From the NCBI GenBank assembly GCA_051715425.1, contig JBPXJS010000039.1, forward strand, positions 62,001 to 126,000: 64,000 bases of DNA, given 5' to 3'. The notes beneath the pieces were generated by a model, which searched no databases, was not told where the DNA came from, and saw only the letters and a list, made by a program, of their open reading frames with translations. Below, one piece after another: positions 54,673 through 63,045 of the stretch. The position numbers and the translations under genes are program-made. Source of the DNA: JAJTFA01 sp051715425 (lineage in GTDB: Bacteria; Bacteroidota; Bacteroidia; UKL13-3). The first letter of the stretch is position 1, and every line of letters starts with the position of its first letter.

Positions 54673-55572
54673 CTACTTGATAATAACTTGCTTATAGCTT
54701 ATCCCATACCCGGTAAAAGTACCTATAGCTCCTGTAAGGTTGGATTTTAAAATAACGGGGGTAGAAAATGGGTTTCCGCTGTTATTGGCCTGCCCGTATG
54801 ATTGCCAGAATAAAAACTCTTTTCGGCCTATGGTTGAAAAATAAAAATTCAGGGTGTCCGTTGTTTTAAATGGCCTGAAAAAAGAGTAGTTTCTGTATGC
54901 ATCATTTAAAAATTCATCATCAAAGGTACGGTACAAATCACAGGCTCCCCAGCCAAGCAAAACACCCGATGATTGTTTCTTAAATGCAAACCGGTAATTA
55001 TTTTGCTCCGGTGGATCCTGCCAGAAATAACTTACAAAAGCATCGTATCTTCCACTATCATCCATTTCCCCTCTTATTTCATACTTCACAGTATCTATTG
55101 GTATCACCTTTGGTATAAAGGTAGTTCCATATACTTTTCTGCCATCGGTTAATGTGATATCAAGTTTGTAAGGAGTGGCTTCTTTTCCTGTAAATAATGG
55201 ATTTACATAGATACCTGCTAGGTTATCAACCAATGGATTATTAATTAAAGTAATCAGGCTGTCGGCTCCCGGTATGCCATAAATATTAAAAAACTGAGTT
55301 GCCTGCCCGTCATAAATGGTGTCAGCGCCTGCTATCCTGCCTTCTGTAATGATTACAGTGGCGTCTTTTAAACCACCTACTGTTAAATCAGGCTTAAAAT
55401 AATCAAGGCTTTTAGTAACATAAACATAGTTTAAAGAAGGCATAAACTGGTTAATACTTGCTTCAACAACCAATTGTTCTTCTGATCCCGGGCGGCTCAC
55501 ATCAATTTCTTTTTCGCACCCGGTGGCAAACAATATGATGAATGTAAGGTATATGATAATGTTCCGGTTCAT
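54673..55572 (-). CDS. DUF4249 lipoprotein
   Basis: 299 residues; lipobox LFATGC (Cys 19) gives a lipid-anchored surface or periplasmic protein. The start CEKEIDVSRPGSEEQLVVEASIN and the following VYVTKSLDYF, DATVIITEGR and YKLDITLTDGRKVYGTTFIPKVIPIDTVKYE are the usual DUF4249 pattern of beta strands. Family members are almost always encoded beside a TonB-dependent receptor, as here (1 bp downstream of it). They are thought to assist substrate capture in a SusD-like manner, although this is not demonstrated. Confidence 0.9.
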   Translation of the reverse strand: MNRNIIIYLTFIILFATGCEKEIDVSRPGSEEQLVVEASINQFMPSLNYVYVTKSLDYFKPDLTVGGLKDATVIITEGRIAGADTIYDGQATQFFNIYGIPGADSLITLINNPLVDNLAGIYVNPLFTGKEATPYKLDITLTDGRKVYGTTFIPKVIPIDTVKYEIRGEMDDSGRYDAFVSYFWQDPPEQNNYRFAFKKQSSGVLLGWGACDLYRTFDDEFLNDAYRNYSFFRPFKTTDTLNFYFSTIGRKEFLFWQSYGQANNSGNPFSTPVILKSNLTGAIGTFTGYGISYKQVIIK

Positions 55573-55573
55573 A

Positions 55574-57988
55574 TTATAAAAATTTAAAATTCCAGGCTAC
55601 TGATGGTAAAATAGGAAAGAGATAAACCATATATGCTTTCACCTCCTGATTCTCTATGTCAGGATAAAAATAGATAAAGAATGGATTTGCCCTGTTGTAT
55701 AAATTGTAAACAGAAAAATTCCAGGCCGATTCCCACTTTTTTGTTTTTTTATGGGTATAAGTAAAAGAAATATCAGCACGGTGGTAGGCCGGCAGCCGGT
55801 AATCATTTATTTTATCATACAAGTCAATAAATTGGAATTTAGGGTCACCGGTGGTAGTTTCAAACCCAATGCGAAAAGGCATTCTTGAGGTAGGCAGCGT
55901 TACAGCATTTCCGGTTCCGAAAACAAATACAAAATTCATGGTCCACTTTTTATTTAATACCTGAGTAAGCACAAACGACATATCATGTGTCCGATCATAC
56001 CGGTAGAAAAATGCCTGTCCATCATTTAACTCATCAAACTGTCTGGTGGTGCGGCTCCAGGTGTATCCTATCCAGCCTGTGGTTTTGCCAAATTTTTTCT
56101 TTATAAAAAACTCCACCCCGTAAGAAAGACCTTGACCAGGAATAACGGAACTTTCCAGATTCTGGTTAAAAAACAAACGTGTTCCAGGTTTAAATTCAAT
56201 CTGATTATACATGGGTTTATAATAAACCTCTACCGAACTTTCGTATTCATTGTTTTTGAAATTTCTGAAATAGCCAATTGCGCCTTGATAAGCCAGTTGT
56301 GGTTTTACCTTGGCTGAACTTGGAATCCATAAATCTGCCGGAAACGCTGCGCCAGATGTAGTAGCCAGATGCAAAAACTGATACGTTTGGGTGAATGATG
56401 CTTTTACAGATGATTCGGAATTAAGCAGGTAAGTGGCAGCTGCCCTTGGCTCTGCTCCATGGTACAGTGCAATGCTTTCATTAAATTTCCATTCTTTTTC
56501 TATACCCGTTTTTACATTCTCTTCATTAAAGGAATATTGGGTATACGGGCCTACCATATTAAACAATACATAACGTATTCCTGCATTCAATGTAATCCTG
56601 CTTGTCATTTGCCACTCATCCTGCAAATAAACAGCAGCTTCGTGTGCATACTGGTTAGCAATTTTTTCGCTGATATTGGTTGTTCCCGCCTGGCCGTTTG
56701 CTATGCCAGGCTGAAAGGTATGTAACGTATATGCTGCACCATACCTGAGTTTGTGTTTTGAAGTAGCCAGATGCTGAAAGTCGTACTTCAGGTTCCAGTC
56801 ATGTATTCCGCTTGAGGCATTAAATTCAACCTTAAAATCATTTTGGCCAAATTCAAACCGGTTGGTAAGGTCATATTGGTTATATACAAGAGAAAGGTTC
56901 GAAAATACTTTATCACTAAATACATGGTTCCATCTGGTTGATGCCATAATATTACCCCAGCTGATGTTTACCTTAAAATCTGTATTTCTCGGACTGATAA
57001 AGTTAAAGATATCTCGCCCGATATAGCCTGAGAAAAACAACCGGTCTTTATCTGAAAAACTGTAGTTGGCCTTCAGATTAAAATCATAGAAATAATACCC
57101 GTTTCCCGAAATACTGTCAGCCAGAAACGGGCGTACAATGGCATCAATATAAGTGCGCCTTCCGGAAACAATAAAGGAGCTTTTGCCTTTTTTTATCGGG
57201 CCTTCAACTGAAACGCGCGAAGCTATTAAACCTATACCTCCATTTACCTGATACTTCTGGTTATTCCCTTCTTTTAGGCTCACATTAAGGATAGAAGATA
57301 AGCGACCACCGTATTGTGCGGGCATACCTCCTTTAATCACTTCTACATTTCTTATGGCATCTGTATTAAAAACAGAAAGGAAACCTAGTAGGTGAGAAGG
57401 ATTATAAATTACACCCTCATCCATTAATACCAGATTTTGGTCGGGCCCGCCACCACGAACATAAAATCCGGTACTTGCTTCCCCTCCCGATTTTATCCCT
57501 GGTAACAAGGTAATGGCTTTTAAAACGTCAGGTTCTCCTAAAATTACCGGAAGCTCTTTAATTTTATCTCCGCTTATTTCTATCCGGCTCATTTCTGTGC
57601 TTTTCACATTCCTGTCTGTTCTCTCACTGGTTATCACTACCTCATCTGTTTGCATTTTTATATCCGACAGATGAAATGCCACCTTCATATTTTGATTAAC
57701 CTTAACCTTTAATTCTTTATTCCGGAAACCCATATAAGTTGTTACCAGGGTATAGTCTCCTTGTGGCACATTAAAAACAAAAAAACCGTACTCATTGGCG
57801 GTAGTGCCCATTTTCAATTCCTTAATATAAACAGATGCACCAATCAGGGTTTCTCCGTTGGAGGAATCTTTTACATAACCACTAATGCTGTAACGCTGCT
57901 GTGCCTTTAAGGCAAAAGCACACAGGATAAGTAACGGAATGATAAGAAGTGTTCTTCGCAGCACAGATAATATATCAACTTTAAACAA
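55574..57988 (-). CDS. TonB-dependent receptor with carboxypeptidase-regulatory-like domain
   Basis: 804 residues. Signal peptide 1-29 (ending ALKAQ), CarboxypepD_reg-like domain about 32-115 (YSISGYVKDSSNGETLIGASVYI), plug domain about 135-245 (GEPDVLKAITLLPGIKSGGEASTGFYVRGG, read in parts), and a 22-strand-type barrel to the C-terminus. An outer-membrane importer powered by TonB. The TonB box is not obvious. Upstream of the DUF4249 lipoprotein and co-transcribed with it. This SusC-like/DUF4249 combination suggests import of an unknown polymer or chelate. Confidence 0.92.
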   Translation of the reverse strand: MFKVDILSVLRRTLLIIPLLILCAFALKAQQRYSISGYVKDSSNGETLIGASVYIKELKMGTTANEYGFFVFNVPQGDYTLVTTYMGFRNKELKVKVNQNMKVAFHLSDIKMQTDEVVITSERTDRNVKSTEMSRIEISGDKIKELPVILGEPDVLKAITLLPGIKSGGEASTGFYVRGGGPDQNLVLMDEGVIYNPSHLLGFLSVFNTDAIRNVEVIKGGMPAQYGGRLSSILNVSLKEGNNQKYQVNGGIGLIASRVSVEGPIKKGKSSFIVSGRRTYIDAIVRPFLADSISGNGYYFYDFNLKANYSFSDKDRLFFSGYIGRDIFNFISPRNTDFKVNISWGNIMASTRWNHVFSDKVFSNLSLVYNQYDLTNRFEFGQNDFKVEFNASSGIHDWNLKYDFQHLATSKHKLRYGAAYTLHTFQPGIANGQAGTTNISEKIANQYAHEAAVYLQDEWQMTSRITLNAGIRYVLFNMVGPYTQYSFNEENVKTGIEKEWKFNESIALYHGAEPRAAATYLLNSESSVKASFTQTYQFLHLATTSGAAFPADLWIPSSAKVKPQLAYQGAIGYFRNFKNNEYESSVEVYYKPMYNQIEFKPGTRLFFNQNLESSVIPGQGLSYGVEFFIKKKFGKTTGWIGYTWSRTTRQFDELNDGQAFFYRYDRTHDMSFVLTQVLNKKWTMNFVFVFGTGNAVTLPTSRMPFRIGFETTTGDPKFQFIDLYDKINDYRLPAYHRADISFTYTHKKTKKWESAWNFSVYNLYNRANPFFIYFYPDIENQEVKAYMVYLFPILPSVAWNFKFL

Positions 57989-58094
57989 GGGTAATTACTT
58001 TTAGTTTCGAAAATTGGTCTGATAAAAAGATTAGACAATATTATGGCATAAACGCTGTTCGATAATGATTGTTATGATTTTTTGACCAAATTTA

Positions 58095-58673
58095 TCAATC
58101 ATTCCAACGGATGCTCTGAAGCATAAAAATAATGTCTCTTTTTAGAAAATCAAGCGCGGGTAGAATAGAGTCTATATTTGTTGTTTCATTAAAATAAAGC
58201 GCCCCTCTCAGATAATGATTTGTGCTGTCGGTAACGTAAAACTGAAAGTTAGTGGCTGTATTCCCGCTTAATTCGTACAACATGCCGTTTAAATGTTTAT
58301 TACCGACTACTGTTTCATAGATCTCATCGGCCTTTATGGTATGCTTGTAAACCAGCATTCTGGAGTCTTCAATCATATGAAATAAGTCGGCCTTGTTTTT
58401 TATTGGCTTATAACTAAGGTGAAGCGTGGCATTGAAAGGCAAATAAGAAATATTATACCAGCATTTTTCTGCCGCAGGGTGGTCGTCCTGTTTTGCTTCT
58501 GAATACACAGGAATATCGCATGTAAAGTTACAATCAGATGTGAAAGATTTATAGGCTCTTTCCGGAAAAATAATACGTTGAAATCCCCTTGGTTTAGGTA
58601 CATAACTTTCCTCACATGAACTTAGGAGGAATAACAGGTAAAAGCATAAGATATATTGCAGTTTTAGCTTCAT
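58095..58673 (-). CDS. gldD: Gliding motility lipoprotein GldD
   Basis: 192 residues; lipobox LLSSC (Cys 20). Matches the family along its length: YVPKPRGFQRIIFPERAY after the lipobox, WYNISYLPFNATLHLSYKPI, EDSRMLVYKHTIKADEIYE, and the C-terminal LYELSGNTATNFQFYVTDS, LRGALYFNETTNIDSI and LKRDIIFMLQSIRW. Required for gliding in Flavobacterium; the role is unknown. Its start overlaps gldE by 4 bp, so expression is coupled to it. Last gene of the cluster. Confidence 0.93.
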   Translation of the reverse strand: MKLKLQYILCFYLLFLLSSCEESYVPKPRGFQRIIFPERAYKSFTSDCNFTCDIPVYSEAKQDDHPAAEKCWYNISYLPFNATLHLSYKPIKNKADLFHMIEDSRMLVYKHTIKADEIYETVVGNKHLNGMLYELSGNTATNFQFYVTDSTNHYLRGALYFNETTNIDSILPALDFLKRDIIFMLQSIRWND

Positions 58674-60040
58674 TTCCCTGATCTGTTTATTCCGGCAGAG
58701 TCAATAACTACTTTTACACGTTTTATTCTGCGCTTGTCCACCGATTCAATGAAGAAATGAAATTGTTCATATATTAATTCTTCTCCCTGGGTAGGCAATT
58801 CTCCTGAAAGTTCAAGCAACATGCCCCCCACAGTATCAGCCTCATTCCTCACATCATCAAAAGCAGCAGTATCTATTTCCATAAACCTGCACATATCATT
58901 AATCAGCATTTTGGCTTCAAATACATAGGTGTTTTCGTTTATCCTTGAGTAAAAGGTTTCATCCTCATCAAACTCATCATTAATTTCTCCAAAAATCTCT
59001 TCCAGAATATCCTCCATTGTTACAATGCCTGAGGTGCCTCCAAACTCATCAACAACAATAGCCAGATGAACACGTTTGCTTTGAAAATCTTTTAGCAGGT
59101 CATCAATTTTTTTGCTCTCCGGAACAAAATATGGTTTTCGTATAAGCTGACGCCAATTGTAATTTTCAGGATTGTTTAATTGTGGCAGCAAATCTTTAAT
59201 ATAAAGTATGCCTGTTATATTATCCAGGTTATCATTAAATACCGGCATTCTGGAATAGCCCCACTCATTTATTTTTTCTTTCACTTCCATAAAGGAAAGT
59301 TGGGTGTTCAGAGCAGAGATATCAGGCCTCTGCCTCATTATCTGGGTTACATTAATATTGCCGAAATTAACTATCGATTTCAGAATAATCTTTTCCTCTT
59401 TGGGTGTATCTTCTTCAGCTGTAATATCAATGGCATGTGTTAACTCATCAATGCTTAATACGTGCCCCTTTTTGGTAATCCGCTTATCTATTATCGAGGT
59501 TGATTTTACCAGCAGATATACAAATGGATAAAAAAACCTGTTGAGGGAGTACATAGGTAGTGCTACAAATTTCGATACCTTAATATTGTTTTGTGAAGCA
59601 TAAATTTTAGGCATTACCTCGCCAAAAAGAACAAGTAAAAATGTTACCATAATTACTTCTATTAAAAAGCCAATAAAGTGGTTATCCCCAAACTCAAAAA
59701 GGATAGAAATCACTACAGTTGATAGCATCACAATGGCAATGTTTACAAATGTATTGGCAATAAGTATGGTAGCCAATAATCCTTTTGGATGCTCAAGTAA
59801 ATAGGATATATAGGTCGATGTTTTCGACTCCCCTTCAAGCAGTTCTTCTTTATCTGTTTGCGATAAGGAGAAAAAAGCGTTTTCCGAGCTGGAGATAATG
59901 GCTGAACATACAATAAGCACAACGATAATAAACAGGCAAACGATGGATGTAAATAAATCTCCAGCGGTAAGAGACTGATTAAGGATCGATAAAATTTGAA
60001 GTGTGAAATAAGACGGGGGTTCCCCCTGCAAACTATCCAA
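58670..60040 (-). CDS. gldE: Gliding motility-associated CNNM/CBS membrane protein GldE
   Basis: 456 residues. Four transmembrane helices of the CNNM (DUF21) domain lie at about 20-190 (IVCLFIIVVLIVCSAIISSSENAFFSL; LLATILIANTFVNIAIVMLSTVV; FLIEVIMVTFLLVLFGEVMPKIYA). Two CBS domains (about 230-350; MRQRPDISALN, SRMPVFNDNLDNITGIL, RVHLAIVVDEFGGTSGIVTMEDILEE) and a CorC/HlyC domain (about 365-450) follow. Homologues move Mg2+ or sense nucleotides. Located downstream of its own promoter (60061-60092) and translationally coupled to gldD. Confidence 0.93.
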   Translation of the reverse strand: MDSLQGEPPSYFTLQILSILNQSLTAGDLFTSIVCLFIIVVLIVCSAIISSSENAFFSLSQTDKEELLEGESKTSTYISYLLEHPKGLLATILIANTFVNIAIVMLSTVVISILFEFGDNHFIGFLIEVIMVTFLLVLFGEVMPKIYASQNNIKVSKFVALPMYSLNRFFYPFVYLLVKSTSIIDKRITKKGHVLSIDELTHAIDITAEEDTPKEEKIILKSIVNFGNINVTQIMRQRPDISALNTQLSFMEVKEKINEWGYSRMPVFNDNLDNITGILYIKDLLPQLNNPENYNWRQLIRKPYFVPESKKIDDLLKDFQSKRVHLAIVVDEFGGTSGIVTMEDILEEIFGEINDEFDEDETFYSRINENTYVFEAKMLINDMCRFMEIDTAAFDDVRNEADTVGGMLLELSGELPTQGEELIYEQFHFFIESVDKRRIKRVKVVIDSAGINRSGK

Positions 60041-60060
60041 GGTTATCTAAATTAGTTTCA

Positions 60061-60092
60061 CAAATATATACAACCGTGCTTAAGTATTTCAA
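60061..60092 (-). promoter_or_regulatory. Bacteroidota-type promoter of gldE-gldD
   Basis: On the minus strand TTG (60092-60090), 21 nt, TATATTTG (60068-60061). A full match to TTG-N17-23-TAnnTTTG, with the gldE ATG about 20 nt further down. It means gldE-gldD can be expressed independently of mutY-ssb. Confidence 0.78.
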
Positions 60093-60146
60093 AAGTGTAA
60101 ATATTTTGCTGATTATCAGTGTGTTTTATGCTCTTGGCGAAACTCC

Positions 60147-60515
60147 TTACTCGCCCGGATCCGGTAACGAAACCTCTGAAGGAGAAGTTTTAGCACCCAA
60201 CAGTGTTAAACTTGTGGCCCTAATTTTTTTTCCTGATTTTTCATTCCCTTCCTTGTCTGTCCATCGCTCTGTTTTTATCCTGCCTTCAATAAAAACCTGG
60301 GCGCCCTTCTTTAAATACTTTTCAGCAACCCTGGCAAGGTTATCCCATAATTCAATCTGATGCCACTCTGTTTCTGTTTGTTTTTCACCGCTTTTGTTGG
60401 TAAAGGTTTCACTTGTGGCCAAAGTAAAATTGGCAACCACTTTATTATGCTCCAGATACCTTACTTCCGGGTCTTTTCCAAGGTGGCCAATAAGAATTAC
60501 TTTGTTTACAGACAT
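60147..60515 (-). CDS. ssb: Single-stranded DNA-binding protein
   Basis: 122 residues, OB-fold from MSVNKVILIGHLGKDPEVRY to RATSLTLLGAK (about residue 108). It includes FTLATSE, WHQIELWDNLARVAEKYLKKG and VFIEGRIKTERW. It is short: the usual Gly/Gln-rich linker and the acidic tip (DDDIPF-like) that recruits repair proteins are missing, and the C-terminus reads SEVSLPDPGE. The genome may therefore have a second, full-length SSB. Between mutY and gldE in the order typical of this phylum. Confidence 0.95.
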   Translation of the reverse strand: MSVNKVILIGHLGKDPEVRYLEHNKVVANFTLATSETFTNKSGEKQTETEWHQIELWDNLARVAEKYLKKGAQVFIEGRIKTERWTDKEGNEKSGKKIRATSLTLLGAKTSPSEVSLPDPGE

Positions 60516-60524
60516 ATGGTAAAT

Positions 60525-61586
60525 TTAAGCCTGCAAGGTATGGGAATTCAAAAATTTGTCAAACAACCTGTGAACGGCATATTGATGTAAATCGGCAATA
60601 AGTACCCGTTCAAAGCCTGTTTTTTTTATATTTAAAGTTTTCTTACCAGGAATCTCTATTAACCAAAAATCAGCAAATATCGTTTGGTGAGTAAGCTGGT
60701 GCCTGGCGCTGAAACATTTTTTCAGATTTGTCTTCAATTTCCCGCAAAGTGCCATAGTTAAGGCTTGTTTTTTTACTTCTTCCGAGGTGAATTCTTTTTC
60801 AGATTCAATTAATGGCGGTTCAAACAATTTGCTCCAGATATCTTTATCCTTTCGCTGGGTGATCAGAATCGATCCCTCACTTTTTATAATAAGGTAGTTA
60901 AAATACCTGCTGCGGGGAGGAAGTTTTTTAATTTTTACAGGAAATGAAGTCTGGCTTTTGTTTTTGTATGCATAGCAGGATAATCTCAATACACATTCAG
61001 GGCATTTAGGATTTCTGGGAGTACAAACCAACGCCCCAAGCTCCATAATTGCCTGATTATGTGTTGCCGGATGCTTCTTGTCTAATATTTCATTAGCAAT
61101 TTGAGAAAATATCTTCCGTCCATTTGTACTGTTGATGGGGTCTTTAATTTCAAATAACCGCGAAATAACCCTGAAAACATTTCCATCCAGCACTGCATGG
61201 GGCTCGTTTGCAGAAAAAGACGAAACTGCTGCTGCGGTGTATGGTCCAACTCCCTTCAGGCTTATCAGATCATCATATTTAAAGGGAAATTCCCCGTTAA
61301 ATAATTTCACCACCAGTTTTGCGGTATGGTGCATGTTTATAGCGCGGCTGTAGTAACCAAGTCCTTGCCAAAGCTTCATAATGTCTTTTTCTTTGGCTGC
61401 AGCAAGTTTTTTTACGTTGGGGTAGGTTTGGGCAAATTTTTCAAAATATGGCAACCCCTGTTCAACCCTGGTTTGCTGCAAAATTACCTCCGAAAGCCAT
61501 ATTAAATATGGATCTTCAGTGTTCCGCCAGGGGAGGTCTCTTTTATTGGAATGATACCAGTTTAATAAGGGTTTTAAAGCTGTCAT
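60525..61586 (-). CDS. mutY: A/G-specific adenine glycosylase
   Basis: Removes adenine opposite 8-oxoguanine. 353 residues from the ATG at 61586 (MTALKPLLNWYHSNKRDLPWR); a TTG four codons upstream is ignored. Landmarks: catalytic Glu in SEVILQQTRVEQG, helix-hairpin-helix LKGVGPYTAAAV with the catalytic Asp in VLDGNVFRV, and four Cys of the [4Fe-4S] cluster in CTPRNPKCPECVLRLSC. A C-terminal NUDIX-like 8-oxoG recognition domain follows (about 225-345). All key residues are present. 9 bp upstream of ssb. Confidence 0.95.
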   Translation of the reverse strand: MTALKPLLNWYHSNKRDLPWRNTEDPYLIWLSEVILQQTRVEQGLPYFEKFAQTYPNVKKLAAAKEKDIMKLWQGLGYYSRAINMHHTAKLVVKLFNGEFPFKYDDLISLKGVGPYTAAAVSSFSANEPHAVLDGNVFRVISRLFEIKDPINSTNGRKIFSQIANEILDKKHPATHNQAIMELGALVCTPRNPKCPECVLRLSCYAYKNKSQTSFPVKIKKLPPRSRYFNYLIIKSEGSILITQRKDKDIWSKLFEPPLIESEKEFTSEEVKKQALTMALCGKLKTNLKKCFSARHQLTHQTIFADFWLIEIPGKKTLNIKKTGFERVLIADLHQYAVHRLFDKFLNSHTLQA

Positions 61587-61652
61587 GGGAGGGCGCAATT
61601 TACACAGTACTGAAAATTTTATACTTATATGTGCATTTTGTTTTGAAATTCA

Positions 61653-61660
61653 TACATTTG
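61653..61660 (+). promoter_or_regulatory. Putative -7 box of the HU gene
   Basis: TACATTTG fits TAnnTTTG, 77 bp before the ATG at 61738. No TTG in the preferred -33 window. Confidence 0.45.
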
Positions 61661-61737
61661 CAACCCTGTTTGCAAAATGCGAACACTGGCTTAAACAATT
61701 GATAATAAATTCATAACATCTAATTTTTTTAAAAACA

Positions 61738-62052
61738 ATGACAAAAGCAGAAGTAATTGCAGAAATTTCAACTAAAACCGGCATAGATAAAGCACAGGTT
61801 CAAGAGGCAGTTGAATCATTTTTCAAAGTAGTAAGAACTTCAATGGTTGAAGGTAAAAACGTTTATTTCCGTGGTTTCGGAAGTTTTGTAATTAAAAAAA
61901 GAGCTAAGAAAATAGCACGTAATATCTCCAAAAACACAGCAATGGTTATTGATGAGCATTACATTCCAAGCTTTAAACCTGCCAAAACTTTCGTTGATAA
62001 AATTAAGAAAAGCGAAACAGTTAAAGCTAAAGCAGCTAAACTTACTGCTTAA
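61738..62052 (+). CDS. hup: HU/IHF-family DNA-binding protein
   Basis: 104 residues, somewhat longer than 90-residue HU because of an Ala/Lys-rich tail. N-terminal helices MTKAEVIAEISTKTGIDK and VQEAVESFFKVVRTSM; the beta-arm region begins NVYFRGFGSFVIKKRAKKIARN and returns through IPSFKPAKTFVDKIK. Dimeric, DNA-bending nucleoid protein. The conserved GFGSF and the KPAKTF motif are both present. It heads a co-directional set with a TPR gene (5 bp downstream), the 29-residue gene and rng. Confidence 0.94.
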   Translation: MTKAEVIAEISTKTGIDKAQVQEAVESFFKVVRTSMVEGKNVYFRGFGSFVIKKRAKKIARNISKNTAMVIDEHYIPSFKPAKTFVDKIKKSETVKAKAAKLTA

Positions 62053-62057
62053 TCTGA

Positions 62058-62867
62058 ATGAGCAGAAACAGAATCATTCTTTTCACTTTGGTGGCAACAC
62101 TTTGCGGTTTCCTGTTTTTTAAAGGATACAAAAGCAATAAGGCAACACTTCAATCGGCCTCACCGGGTTTCGCAAAAGAATTTGATTTTGATTCTTATCT
62201 GGCCACAGCTAAAGGTAAGCTGGAGGCTAAATATAAAGATGGTTTAACAGCTATCGGTGAAGATAACAATGATACATTGGTGCTTCAGAAAAAAATTGTT
62301 CTTTGGGATTCTGCAGGATACCCTCTTGTTGCGGCTCATTATCTTTTTCAGCTGGCTAAAATAAAGCAGGATGAAAAAAACTGGTTTGCAGCAGGAAGCA
62401 AATATTATATGCTGGCTGCCTCCGTTTCTGATTCTTTGATTGCCATGGAATCAGCTAAACAAGCCAAGTACGCTTTGGAGAAGGTTATTGGAATGAACAA
62501 CAATAATCTTGATGCCAAAAATGCACTGGCCGCTTGTTATATAGAAGTAGATCAGGATGTAATGAAAGGGGTGTCATTGTTAAAAGAGGTGATTGAAAAA
62601 GATTCGAATAATGTGCAGGCCATCTATACTTTAGGTATGTTGTCCGTTCAGTCTAATCAACTGGAAAAAGCACAACAAAGATTTGAGAAACTGATTTCAC
62701 TACAGCCTTTTAACGCAGAATATTATTTTTACCTTGGTGAAATATATGCCAGGAGTGGAAATACCGGAGCGGCAATAAAAACCTACGAAAAGTGCAAAAC
62801 ATTGCTTACTGATAAGGAAGCAAAAAAAGAAGTAGATACTATTATTAATAAACTTAAAAACATTTAG
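62058..62867 (+). CDS. Tetratricopeptide-repeat protein with N-terminal membrane anchor
   Basis: 269 residues. Residues 5-24 (RIILFTLVATLCGFLFFKGY) form a single transmembrane helix or uncleaved signal. A helical region follows, then three TPR units from about residue 145 (AKNALAACYIEVDQDVMKGVSLL, AIYTLGMLSVQSNQLEKAQQRFEK, AEYYFYLGEIYARSGNTGAAIKTYEKC, read as successive repeats). Such membrane-anchored TPR proteins act as scaffolds; the partner is unknown. It sits 5 bp behind HU and 4 bp before the 29-residue gene, so all are probably one transcript. Confidence 0.85.
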   Translation: MSRNRIILFTLVATLCGFLFFKGYKSNKATLQSASPGFAKEFDFDSYLATAKGKLEAKYKDGLTAIGEDNNDTLVLQKKIVLWDSAGYPLVAAHYLFQLAKIKQDEKNWFAAGSKYYMLAASVSDSLIAMESAKQAKYALEKVIGMNNNNLDAKNALAACYIEVDQDVMKGVSLLKEVIEKDSNNVQAIYTLGMLSVQSNQLEKAQQRFEKLISLQPFNAEYYFYLGEIYARSGNTGAAIKTYEKCKTLLTDKEAKKEVDTIINKLKNI

Positions 62868-62871
62868 TCCT

Positions 62872-62961
62872 ATGCCAAGCGGTAAGAAAAGAAAAAGACA
62901 TAAGATAGCCACCCACAAGCGCAAAAAACGTTTAAGGAAGAACAGACATAAGAAGAAGTAA
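62872..62961 (+). CDS. 29-residue ultra-basic ribosomal-type protein (AURKAIP1/COX24, bS22/mS38-like)
   Basis: ATG at 62872 to TAA at 62961; 29 residues starting MPSGKKRKRHKIATHKRKKR and ending NRHKKK. About 60 percent of the residues are Lys, Arg or His and there are no acidic residues. The pattern KxxRKRHK-x-THKRKKRLRKNRHK resembles the AURKAIP1/COX24 C-terminal domain, found in the mitochondrial small-subunit protein mS38 and in the tiny mycobacterial ribosomal protein bS22. Nearly identical short proteins upstream of rng occur, as far as I remember, throughout Bacteroidota. It is probably a small ribosomal-subunit protein, although I infer this from sequence pattern only. Four bp after the TPR gene; an A-rich leader but no Shine-Dalgarno. 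Confidence 0.75.
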   Translation: MPSGKKRKRHKIATHKRKKRLRKNRHKKK

Positions 62962-62989
62962 TCTTTGACTTATATTCTTATTTTATGGT

Positions 62990-63022
62990 AATACCGTTAG
63001 GTTCATTTAACCTGACGGTATT
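62990..63022 (+). promoter_or_regulatory. Long hairpin in the rng leader
   Basis: AATACCGTTAGGTT (62990-63003) pairs over 14 bp (one G-T pair) with AACCTGACGGTATT (63009-63022) around a 5-nt loop. It is not followed by a T-run, so it is not a standard terminator. It lies 28 bp after the 29-residue gene and 23 bp before the rng start, a position suited to RNase processing or feedback control of rng. Confidence 0.7.
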
Positions 63023-63045
63023 GCTGTATTTAATGATGTTGAAAC

